This document shows positions 1 through 5,703 of a stretch of 5,706 nt of DNA, piece after piece; the stretch's first letter is position 1; each line of letters begins with the position of its first letter. This DNA is from a bacterium. GTDB lineage: Bacteria > Cyanobacteriota > Vampirovibrionia > Obscuribacterales > Obscuribacteraceae. The stretch lies in contig JAUIJG010000343.1 in the NCBI GenBank assembly GCA_030431355.1, forward strand, positions 1 to 5,706, in the 5' to 3' direction. The position numbers and the translations under genes are program-made. The notes beneath the pieces were generated by a model that had not been told where the DNA came from, ran no database searches, and saw only the letters and a program-made list of their open reading frames with translations.

Positions 1-504
1 ACACCCGATAAGATTTTAAACAGGAAGCCACTTTCGAAAACAAAGAACCTTCTTGCCGCATCTATCGCCACTGTAACTGCTTTTACAGTCATATACATGA
101 CCATAACACTACTTAGCCTGACCAGCACTTTCGCCACCACGGACGGAGGCACATCAAGCATTGGACCCGCTTCTATCATAATGGTCGGGGGAAGCCTGGG
201 ATTCAGCCTTCTCTTTTCACTAATGGCAATCATCAGTTCAGCCTGTGCCATAGCATGCTTTGAAACTTTGAATTTCATGAATGTCGAACAAAACAGAACG
301 AAATTAGTGCTGGCAAGTACTGCGATAATACCGATTCTTTCAATCTTGGCCGGGGTCTTTCAGGCGATCTTAAACCTACACGGCAATCAAACCGTGCTGG
401 TCTTGTCGGCAATTCTCCTACAAAATGGAGCCGCTTTGATTGGCAGCACGGTTACCGCTCTGACAATCTCAAAGTTTGAAAAGACTGCAATTTCTGTCAG
501 CTAA
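1..504 (+). CDS. Small four-helix membrane protein, 5' end outside window
   Basis: The reading frame is open from the first base of the window to a TAA at 502-504, so 167 residues are visible and the true start probably lies upstream. The first ATG in frame (97) falls inside the first hydrophobic segment. Starting there would cut a membrane helix in half, so it is an unlikely start. Visible features are a basic stretch (RKPLSKTK, residues 8-15) followed by four hydrophobic segments at roughly residues 17-40, 58-83, 100-118 and 128-152. A Gly/Ser/Thr-rich loop separates helices 1 and 2. The C-terminus is short and polar. There are no recognisable catalytic motifs and I do not recognise the family; inner-membrane location is inferred from hydrophobicity alone. 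It converges on the secreted repeat protein with an 8-bp gap and no clear terminator hairpin between them. Confidence 0.72.
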   Translation, partial: TPDKILNRKPLSKTKNLLAASIATVTAFTVIYMTITLLSLTSTFATTDGGTSSIGPASIIMVGGSLGFSLLFSLMAIISSACAIACFETLNFMNVEQNRTKLVLASTAIIPILSILAGVFQAILNLHGNQTVLVLSAILLQNGAALIGSTVTALTISKFEKTAISVS

Positions 505-512
505 AATCAAAT

Positions 513-1910
513 CTAAGGACGATAGGTATGTTCCGGCGCTCGCTTGTAGAAGGGAATGATCTTGCCGGGCAGCCAGGAATAACCAAATCCGATGAAAGTC
601 CTCGGGGAAGATCGGCCCATTCCGACACCGAACCTGAAATCAACCTGGTGCCTTTTCAGAGGACGCCACACAGCTCCCATATCGATAACCTGAACTGCTG
701 GTGAATTCTCAGAATACAACCCTGCGTACTCGATCCAGACATCAGCACGCTCTTCTTTCTTCTGGCCCACTTTAAAATGCCGAAATAAGATTGCGGTGGG
801 TTGATAGGATAAATTTCTATCGGGAGATACACTGATAGCCTGATCGTCCGGCAATTCGGTGGGCATAAAAATCGAGTGCGATGTGCCCATGGTGTAGTTG
901 CCTCTTCTGTAGAATCCGATCATTTGAACAAAGGGGTCTACTTTGTTCGTTGTCAGCTCAGGACTGCCCGTAGGCAATGACATTCCCGCGATAACACCGA
1001 TGTCGATACCTCTTTTGTTCAAAAAATGCGGCTCTACATCCTGCTTTATTGAAACCTGAATGTCCGAATAGCCGCGAAAGTTGCCGTTGCTACCGCTACT
1101 GGTAATATAGTTCGGCACCTGAAACCTGACCTCGCCATCATGCCAGGTACCAAGCCTAACAAATGTCTCAGGCAGGATAATGTCGCCGCCCCTGTTGAAC
1201 AGATCCATGGTGGTTCCGCCCTCAAACTGAATATAACCCAGAGGTACGGCATTGGGGTGGGGCGTAACACTGTTCCTGTCAGTCGATATCATCGGACCAA
1301 AATCCTGGGCGCGCAAGAAAGCCTTCATCCCTTTCTTAACCAGACGAATTGGCGCGAGACTCTGATCACCGCTGGTAGTACCGCTCCCCCCGGATGCTCC
1401 GGAAGAACTATTAGTGGAAGCGGTTTTCGTGGGAGCACTATTCGCGGAAGAATTATTTACCGGAGAATTACCGCCAGAAGTACCGTTCGACTCGTTATCA
1501 GCATCATCGACAGGGCTTCCTGCCGCAACAAGCTTGTTGGGCTTCCATTGAGTATAGCCACCAGCACTGGATGAACTGTCGGCGGCTTGAACCCTGTCCT
1601 CGCCGGTAGTTTGAATCCCGTCCACGTCGGCGGCTTGAACCCTGCCCTCGCCGGCAGTTTGAATCCCGTCCACGTCGGTAGCTTGAATCTTGCCTTCGTC
1701 AGCGGCTTGAGCCCTGTCCTCGTCGGCGACAATATCCTCTGACGTCACGCTCGGGGTATCCGCCTGCACCGCAAGAGCCCTGCCGGGTAAGCCAAAGGAG
1801 CAAAACGAACAGACGGCAAAAATGACGAAAGGACTGACGGATGCACTGATGAATGTACCAATAAACGCCCCAAAAGGCTTGGTAATAAAGGTAGAAGGAA
1901 TACTAAGCAT
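513..1910 (-). CDS. Secreted repeat protein with MetA/transporter-like outer-membrane barrel domain
   Basis: This encodes 465 residues, read leftward. Residues 1-47 form a long signal peptide: a hydrophobic run around 14-40, then GRALA with probable cleavage after Ala47. Residues 63-110 are six tandem 8-residue repeats of the type [DG]-x-[DG]-[RGK]-x-Q-[AT]-[ATx], alternating between acidic/Arg and VDGIQT forms. Residues 111-185 are a Ser/Thr/Asn/Gly/Pro-rich linker, probably disordered. From about 222 to 447 there are alternating polar/aromatic strands, including LPTGSPEL (312-319) and a final HQVDFRFGVGMG...TFIGFGYSW. This resembles the outer-membrane barrel family Pfam calls Phenol_MetA_deg ('transporter'). 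The family match is by eye; the substrate is unknown, and the repeat-plus-linker N-terminus is not typical of the family. The predicted location is the outer membrane, with the N-terminal extension in the periplasm or at the surface. No good Shine-Dalgarno precedes the ATG at 1910, and no clear promoter was found. Confidence 0.82.
   Translation of the reverse strand: MLSIPSTFITKPFGAFIGTFISASVSPFVIFAVCSFCSFGLPGRALAVQADTPSVTSEDIVADEDRAQAADEGKIQATDVDGIQTAGEGRVQAADVDGIQTTGEDRVQAADSSSSAGGYTQWKPNKLVAAGSPVDDADNESNGTSGGNSPVNNSSANSAPTKTASTNSSSGASGGSGTTSGDQSLAPIRLVKKGMKAFLRAQDFGPMISTDRNSVTPHPNAVPLGYIQFEGGTTMDLFNRGGDIILPETFVRLGTWHDGEVRFQVPNYITSSGSNGNFRGYSDIQVSIKQDVEPHFLNKRGIDIGVIAGMSLPTGSPELTTNKVDPFVQMIGFYRRGNYTMGTSHSIFMPTELPDDQAISVSPDRNLSYQPTAILFRHFKVGQKKEERADVWIEYAGLYSENSPAVQVIDMGAVWRPLKRHQVDFRFGVGMGRSSPRTFIGFGYSWLPGKIIPFYKRAPEHTYRP
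1581..1724 (-). repeat. Six tandem 24-bp repeats coding 8-residue units
   Basis: Six contiguous 24-bp units start at 1581, 1605, 1629, 1653, 1677 and 1701, all inside the secreted protein gene and in frame, encoding residues 63-110. Units 1 and 3 (counted from 1581) differ at one base, and so do units 2 and 4. The block 1581-1676 is therefore a 48-bp tandem duplication with only two mismatches; units 5 and 6 are more diverged. This pattern points to recent expansion of an AB pair. Copy-number change by 24 or 48 bp would keep the reading frame. Confidence 0.93.
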
Positions 1911-2009
1911 GGATTCACGATACTACGTTAGCGTGACTATTTTAGCCAAAAATGAAGCTAAGTAAGCATTAGCATGGTCATCCAATAGCAGTGTCATGGA
2001 TAGAAGGCT

Positions 2010-2032
2010 CAAAGCTTTGGCTTAAAGCTTTG
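2010..2032. repeat. 9-bp inverted repeat of a self-palindromic AAAGCTTT core
   Basis: CAAAGCTTT and AAAGCTTTG are separated by GGCTT. Each arm contains AAAGCTTT, itself an 8-bp palindrome, so the element is both an inverted and a direct repeat with 13-bp spacing. It could form a short AT-rich hairpin or serve as a pair of binding sites for a dimeric regulator. It lies about 100 bp upstream of the secreted-protein start and about 310 bp upstream of the exosortase cluster. No T-run follows on either strand, so it does not look like an intrinsic terminator. Confidence 0.6.
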
Positions 2033-2223
2033 TAAAATCAGCCCCCCCCTTGGCATCCACAAACCAAGAGAAAAACGCTGTCACGAAAATGTGGTACGAC
2101 GGATTTAAATTAAAAACAGTCGCACCCGGAACGCAGTTGGAAAGATACCTTCATAAGGGTTAGTTCGAAAGTGCGACTACTCATTACTTCCAGCGAGCAC
2201 AGTCAGAAAGAGCAGTTCTATAC

Positions 2224-2268
2224 TGCTTTTTCTGCTTTTTCTGCTTTTTCTACTTTTTCTGCTTTTTG
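2224..2268. repeat. Five tandem copies of a 9-bp TGCTTTTTC unit
   Basis: Units begin at 2224, 2233, 2242, 2251 and 2260. The first three are identical; the fourth has A for G (TACTTTTTC) and the fifth ends in G. The tract is strictly pyrimidine-rich on the plus strand apart from single G or A positions. It ends 77 bp before the first possible start codon of the membrane-protein/exosortase cluster, so it falls in the likely promoter or 5' leader. Short identical units of this kind are prone to slippage. No ORF with a usable start codon runs through it. Confidence 0.9.
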
Positions 2269-2345
2269 ACTTACGCTCACCGGAAGCACAAGGGCGCAGA
2301 CGACGATAGATACCGCTCCAGACAGCTAACAACATCCGATGCCAA

Positions 2346-3476
2346 ATGAGCCGCCCCGGCTTGCGCTGCCAATTGGTGTTTGTTACCTTATCTGCCTACA
2401 TAGAGGCAGGATTGAAGGCAGGGACTAAGCCTGCAGAAACAGCCATGCAGAGCAGAGTCACATACAACTGGTTGATTGGAGCGCGAACAGATTCGCTCTT
2501 CTTTTTCCTGCCTTTGCTATTCGGTTTCGCTGTCATTCTAGCTTTGATGCAAACCGACGTCTCAAGCTCCGCGTGCCTTACTTTTCTAGCCCTGCAGGGA
2601 CTTGGGCTCGGCCCCTTCCACATGGGCATGACCTGGGCACACTTCAAGGATTCAGAGACCAATCAGCACCTGGTCGGAACCAGGGAGCAGAAACTAAAGG
2701 CTCTAGCTACGACCGCGCTTATCATGGTTTTCTGCATTGTCGGCATGTTTGCTAATTCGTCGGTGGTGACAGCCGTTTTTCTGGCAACCACTATCCATCA
2801 TATTGTCAAACAAAATTCCGGAATTCTCAGGCTCTATCACAATAGCGGCGAGAGTATCCCTCCCAGACAGATAGAAGAAAAGACGCTGAATCTCTCTGCC
2901 TGGCTTTGTGCTCTTATATTCCTTGCCAGAAACAGCTCCGTCATCAATATGCAATATCTGCTTTATGCAGCAGCCCTTGTCGTTCTTACTTTGTTTATTT
3001 TCTCAGCAAGAGAATATCTGGACCAGCTTTTCTCCCGGGCAAATTCAGAAAACCAGGTGAACATACCCGCCTTACTCTTTTGGCTTCTATCAGTCCTCTT
3101 TTTCCTGCCGTTTTCTTTTATCACCAACGACTACAATCATTTCCTGGTAGCACCACTAGTGATGCATTGGTTTCAATATGTGGTTATAAATTTTGTGCTT
3201 ATAAAAAGGCGAGAAGATGCGACAGGAGCGAGCTCCATCAATATTGGCAACTTCCTCATTCTATCGGCTATGTTTATGATTTTTATCATTTCGACAGGAG
3301 CCTGGGTCGTTACATACGCGAACGTCGAAAGCCCCTTATTCAAAGCGTTTACAGGATTTCTTATCGCTCTGACACTAATCCATTACGTGCAAGATGCCGT
3401 TTTATGGCGCTTCAGAGACCCTGTACTTAAAAAGATGATTATTCCATACCTGAAATTGCAGCAAGAAAGAATATAA
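2346..3476 (+). CDS. Polytopic membrane protein with histidine clusters, exosortase-linked
   Basis: The longest reading gives 376 residues with about nine hydrophobic segments between residue 50 and 352. Several membrane-edge motifs carry histidines: GPFHMGMTWAHF (His92, His99), IHHIVKQNSG (His151, His152), NHFLVAPLVMHWFQY (His265, His274) and IHYVQDAVLWRFRDP (His346, Asp350). Such spacing in a membrane protein can indicate a bound metal, but this is inference and I do not recognise a named family. The start is uncertain. ATG 2346 has no Shine-Dalgarno and gives an odd polar N-terminus. TTG 2412 (codon 23) has AGAGG five bases upstream. ATG 2445 (codon 34) begins just before YNWLIGARTDSLFF, which looks like the natural beginning of the domain. 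The stop lies four bp before the small sorting-signal protein, so co-transcription with it and the exosortase is likely. A role with the exosortase is suggested by position only. Confidence 0.85.
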   Translation: MSRPGLRCQLVFVTLSAYIEAGLKAGTKPAETAMQSRVTYNWLIGARTDSLFFFLPLLFGFAVILALMQTDVSSSACLTFLALQGLGLGPFHMGMTWAHFKDSETNQHLVGTREQKLKALATTALIMVFCIVGMFANSSVVTAVFLATTIHHIVKQNSGILRLYHNSGESIPPRQIEEKTLNLSAWLCALIFLARNSSVINMQYLLYAAALVVLTLFIFSAREYLDQLFSRANSENQVNIPALLFWLLSVLFFLPFSFITNDYNHFLVAPLVMHWFQYVVINFVLIKRREDATGASSINIGNFLILSAMFMIFIISTGAWVVTYANVESPLFKAFTGFLIALTLIHYVQDAVLWRFRDPVLKKMIIPYLKLQQERI

Positions 3477-3480
3477 TGGC

Positions 3481-3702
3481 ATGGTCGATGTTCGTTTGAT
3501 TTCTAAGAGTAGAAGCTCCAGGTTTATGAAAGTTCTAGCACTACTGTTTATCGCACTCTTGCTCTCCAGCAGTTCCCAGGCTCTGGCGGGAATACCGGTG
3601 CCTCCGACCGTACCGGAGTTAGACCCCGGCATGCTCGCCCTTCTTGGCTCAAGCGCCACCGTCGGATACCTGGCTATTAAGCACAAGCTTCCGCGCAGAT
3701 AG
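3481..3702 (+). CDS. Tiny secreted protein with PEP-CTERM-like sorting signal
   Basis: This encodes 73 residues from ATG 3481, or 58 if translation begins at Met16 (ATG 3526). The latter gives a more classical signal peptide: MKVLALLFIALLL followed by SSSSQALA, with cleavage probably after Ala36. The remainder is a short linker (GIPVPPT), then V-PELDPG (residues 44-50), a hydrophobic stretch (51-66) and a basic tail KHKLPRR. This three-part tail is the layout of exosortase sorting signals: PEP-type motif, transmembrane helix, Arg-rich end. If processed at both ends, only about eight or nine residues would remain. No separate functional domain exists. It sits four bp after the His-rich membrane protein and 29 bp before the exosortase, which supports it as that enzyme's substrate. 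It could instead be a signal-bearing peptide or an accessory membrane subunit. The assignment rests on motif layout and context. Confidence 0.8.
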   Translation: MVDVRLISKSRSSRFMKVLALLFIALLLSSSSQALAGIPVPPTVPELDPGMLALLGSSATVGYLAIKHKLPRR

Positions 3703-3731
3703 CCTCGACAAAACCAATTGAAGAATTAGTC

Positions 3732-5291
3732 ATGGCTATCGCAGATCTTCCAACCAGACAAAATTCTTCCGATTCTCAAACTTCTAAAAACAACTTCATC
3801 CCGTGGATTGCGCTCTGGCTCTGCCTGATTGCCGTGACCACCTTTTATATTGGCAGCGATTGGATCCTATGCCTGAGCCAAAAGCCCTGGACAGACAATG
3901 TCTTGCCTCTTCTTACCGGAGTATTTCTAGCTGCAAATTTCAGGCGCTATCTGGCTAGTCAACCCAGCTTTCCCGACTCCATAAATCTGAATCCGGCAAG
4001 CATAGTGTTTTTGGCTGTTTCAGCTCTGGTTGTTTCAGCGGCTGACTATCTTCACTTTTCGCGGCTAACCTGGCTCGGCTTTCTTGGCATGGTTAGCGGA
4101 CTAGCTCTTGTAGTTAGGGGTACTGAATTTTTCAGGCACTGGTCCCCGGCGATTCTGTTTTCAATGTTCTTGATACCAGGGGCACCACTGGCGGCCATCG
4201 ACTACATAAATGCCTTTTTGCAATCCACGTCAATTAAGCTGGCTCTGTTTTTCTCCAGCTTAATTATCCCAATCAGAGTGGAGAATTTTACCTTCTTCGT
4301 TCGTGGAGAACCATTTGAAGTCGGGACAGCTTGCAGCGGTCTATCCATGATAGTTTCACTAACTTTCATGCTTCTACTATGGAACCTTTTCAGACCTGTC
4401 AGACTAAAATCACTGGCACTATTGATGATGGCACTCCTTCCAATCGCCATGATAATGAACGGCATAAGAATTGCGCTGACGGCAATTATCGCCTACTATC
4501 AGTCAAAAGAAGTGGCTCTGGCAGCCCACTCCTTCCTTGAAGCACCTCTCTTTATTCTGGCGATCGCCGCTCTGGGAGCGATGATTTTAAGATCGAAATC
4601 TTCAGACCAGTTTGCCCTCAAGGATGAAAACAACCAGGAGCCAAAGCCCCGAGAGTCAAAGCCCCGAGAGCAAAAGAACAAGCCAAACCCGATATTTTCT
4701 ACGCTTGTTAGCGCAATTCTTATACTCCCGATCGCGACAATGACTTTGAATCCTTCCGTCGACAGCAAGAAGACTCGCTGTTCTGTTCCTATGCGAATGG
4801 AAAGTTGGACAGGTCGAGACATACCCTGGACCGACCTTATGAAAAGGAACTATAAGCATGTTGATGTAAACATAACCTGGCGCGAATACAAAAAGGCAGA
4901 TGAAAAACCGATCTATTGCCTGGTTCAGCAAGCCAGCAACTTTGAAAATGTGCATGATGTCTTTGCCTGCCTGAAGTTAGTCGGCGCCACACCCAGCCAG
5001 GTAGAGACCGGATATCTGTCATCCGATTCACCATCAGTACTACCACCACAGTATGGCATTTACGAATACAGTTACCGAAACAATCACTTCTATACATTGT
5101 TTCTATTTCAATCGAAAGCAGGAATGGCGCTCTATCCACCCAGGTCCGTTTCAGACAGAGTGAAAGTGGCAATATTGGGAAGAATACCCTGTCGCCTGGT
5201 CGAGCTGAGCACCCTGGTGGACAATCAGCCCAGAGCAGCGAAGGCAAGGCTTAAGTTTCTTGCTCAAAAACTTGCTACGCTGCCGATTTGA
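3732..5291 (+). CDS. xrt: Exosortase with fused EpsI-like C-terminal domain
   Basis: This 519-residue inner-membrane protein is predicted to cleave PEP-CTERM-type tails and transfer the protein to a surface or exopolysaccharide acceptor. Residues 20-287 hold about eight hydrophobic segments. The exosortase catalytic set is visible: Cys201 in GTACSGLSM, Arg246 in MNGIRIALT and His266 in LAAHSFLE. After a charged linker with repeated KPRE (301-318), a further membrane segment (320-338) anchors a probable periplasmic domain (345-519). This domain resembles EpsI (DUF3485): an early ESWTGRDIPW, then VHDVFACLKLVGA with His408 and Cys413 in the place of the EpsI H-x-P-x-x-C-L motif. Fusion of exosortase and EpsI is known in this family. 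Two departures are visible: the usual YSHG-type stretch early in the protein is replaced by TDNVLPLLTG, and no Gly follows the catalytic His as is common. ATG 3732 follows TGAAGA, a modest ribosome binding site. The gene ends 21 bp from the convergent ArsR gene. Confidence 0.93.
   Translation: MAIADLPTRQNSSDSQTSKNNFIPWIALWLCLIAVTTFYIGSDWILCLSQKPWTDNVLPLLTGVFLAANFRRYLASQPSFPDSINLNPASIVFLAVSALVVSAADYLHFSRLTWLGFLGMVSGLALVVRGTEFFRHWSPAILFSMFLIPGAPLAAIDYINAFLQSTSIKLALFFSSLIIPIRVENFTFFVRGEPFEVGTACSGLSMIVSLTFMLLLWNLFRPVRLKSLALLMMALLPIAMIMNGIRIALTAIIAYYQSKEVALAAHSFLEAPLFILAIAALGAMILRSKSSDQFALKDENNQEPKPRESKPREQKNKPNPIFSTLVSAILILPIATMTLNPSVDSKKTRCSVPMRMESWTGRDIPWTDLMKRNYKHVDVNITWREYKKADEKPIYCLVQQASNFENVHDVFACLKLVGATPSQVETGYLSSDSPSVLPPQYGIYEYSYRNNHFYTLFLFQSKAGMALYPPRSVSDRVKVAILGRIPCRLVELSTLVDNQPRAAKARLKFLAQKLATLPI
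4232..4265 (+). repeat. 11-bp perfect inverted repeat inside the exosortase gene
   Basis: AATTAAGCTGG (4232-4242) pairs perfectly with CCAGCTTAATT (4255-4265) around a 12-base pyrimidine-rich loop. It lies within codons for the hydrophobic stretch SIKLALFFSSLII, about 65 bp before the catalytic cysteine codon. In mRNA it could form a stable hairpin. Whether it is functional or a by-product of codon choice cannot be told from one sequence. Confidence 0.85.
4642..4670 (+). repeat. 14-bp direct repeat in the exosortase linker
   Basis: CAAAGCCCCGAGAG occurs at 4642-4655 and again at 4657-4670, a 15-bp period that keeps frame and encodes repeated KPRE-[SQ]. It lies in the charged linker between the exosortase core and the EpsI-like domain. 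The near-identical copies point to a small recent duplication in a length-tolerant hinge. Confidence 0.85.
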
Positions 5292-5312
5292 TTGTCATCT
5301 AAACTTTTTAAG

Positions 5313-5663
5313 TCAGTGAGTCCAGGACTCTTTAGCTTTCTCAATGGCTGACATCATATCCTGAATCTCCTGGTGATCCGGAGAGATGAACTTGATCCCG
5401 GACAGAATCCAGGCAGCCAACTCGGGGTCTTTAAGATGATAGTAAACGTTCCGTCCTTCCCTTCGCTCCACGACTATACGGTTTGTCCGCAAAACGGCTA
5501 GCTGCTGGGAGACGGCGGCATGGGTAATGCCTAAAAGTTCCTGGAGATTATTGACCGAGAGCTCCCCCTGGCTGAGTTCTTCTACTATGCGAACGCGATT
5601 GGGATTTGAAAAGACCGAGAAAAGTTTTGCAAGCTCGGAACTAATTACAACTCTGTAGGGCAC
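5313..5663 (-). CDS. ArsR-family winged-helix transcriptional repressor, cysteine-free
   Basis: This 116-residue protein is of normal length for the family. It contains the typical ArsR core: FSNPNRVRIVEEL (18-30), a helix-turn-helix with recognition helix ITHAAVSQQLAVLR (46-59), and a wing with REGRNVYYHL (68-77). The C-terminal helix ends PDHQEIQDMMSAIEKAKESWTH and may help dimerisation. The protein has no cysteine, so it lacks the ELCVCDL arsenic site and the thiol redox sites of BigR-like members. The His/Asp spacing in the last helix does not match the SmtB alpha-5 zinc site either, so the signal is unknown. The start is GTG at 5663, set by a perfect AGGAGG eight bases upstream. It converges on the exosortase gene and shares no operon with it in the window. 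Any target genes other than itself are likely to lie to the right. Confidence 0.94.
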   Translation of the reverse strand: MPYRVVISSELAKLFSVFSNPNRVRIVEELSQGELSVNNLQELLGITHAAVSQQLAVLRTNRIVVERREGRNVYYHLKDPELAAWILSGIKFISPDHQEIQDMMSAIEKAKESWTH

Positions 5664-5671
5664 AACTCCAT

Positions 5672-5677
5672 CCTCCT
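5672..5677 (-). promoter_or_regulatory. Strong Shine-Dalgarno (AGGAGG) fixing the GTG start of the ArsR gene
   Basis: CCTCCT on the plus strand reads AGGAGG on the minus strand, eight bases before GTG 5663. An ATG immediately after it (minus strand, 5671-5669) is out of frame and too close, so the GTG is the start. Confidence 0.88.
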
Positions 5678-5678
5678 A

Positions 5679-5703
5679 TGCAAAGTTTAGCATATTTGCA
5701 AAT
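5679..5703. promoter_or_regulatory. Candidate ArsR operator: palindromic TGCAAA/TTTGCA sequence
   Basis: TGCAAA (5679-5684) faces TTTGCA (5695-5700) across 10 bp, and ATTTGCAAAT (5694-5703) is a perfect 10-bp palindrome by itself. The element is AT-rich, lies just upstream of the ribosome binding site of the ArsR gene, and could overlap its promoter. ArsR-family repressors commonly bind imperfect AT-rich palindromes in their own promoter region; autoregulation here is inferred. The window ends three bases after the element, so part of the promoter may be missing. Confidence 0.5.

Larger units (their letters stand above)
1911..2345. other. Repeat-bearing intergenic region, no convincing gene
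   Basis: These 435 bp separate the divergently transcribed secreted-protein gene (-) and the membrane-protein/exosortase cluster (+), so both promoters should lie here. I could not identify a strong -35/-10 pair for either. A TAAAAT resembling a -10 box lies on the minus strand at 1944-1939, and a TTGACT resembling a -35 box lies on the plus strand at 2266-2271. Neither has a good partner at 16-18 bp. The only ATG-initiated ORF of note encodes 24 residues (2089-2163, +) and has no ribosome binding site. The region contains a palindromic pair at 2010-2032, a run of eight C at 2042-2049, an 8-bp inverted repeat (2118-2125 with 2171-2178) and a 9-bp tandem repeat at 2224-2268. Confidence 0.7.

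Noticed and set aside
1140..1574. 144-codon ORF on the plus strand
   Set aside because: It lies wholly antisense to the secreted repeat protein; its translation is Arg/Thr-rich without domain features, and it has no ribosome binding site.
1939..1967. Possible minus-strand promoter with TAAAAT at 1944-1939
   Set aside because: No -35 hexamer matching TTGACA lies 16-18 bp upstream; the best alternatives match at about two of six positions.
2089..2163. 24-residue ORF (begins MWYDGFKLK) in the intergenic region
   Set aside because: It has no Shine-Dalgarno at a usable distance and no recognisable feature; such short ORFs are expected by chance.
2266..2271. TTGACT resembling a -35 box for the exosortase cluster
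   Set aside because: The sequence 16-18 bp downstream (around CAAGGG) is GC-rich and has no -10-like hexamer.
2164..2349. Open frames through the 9-bp repeat, one reading (LLF)5 followed by RRRR and another ending in an ATGA overlap with ATG 2346
   Set aside because: Neither frame has an ATG or GTG start. The hydrophobic run is a product of the repeat, so the resemblance to a sorting tail is taken as coincidence.
2906..3430. 174-codon plus-strand ORF overlapping the His-cluster protein
   Set aside because: It is the alternate frame of a clear membrane-protein gene; it is rich in Cys/Ser/Tyr/Arg as expected of an out-of-frame read.
4837..5247. 136-codon minus-strand ORF within the exosortase gene
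   Set aside because: It is a shadow of the EpsI-like domain coding strand, with no recognisable motif and an unlikely composition.
5318..5330. GAGTCC-A-GGACTC palindrome near the convergent ends of exosortase and ArsR genes, considered as a terminator
   Set aside because: The one-base centre forces an opened stem of about four pairs, it lies in the ArsR coding end, and only a short T-run follows on the plus strand.
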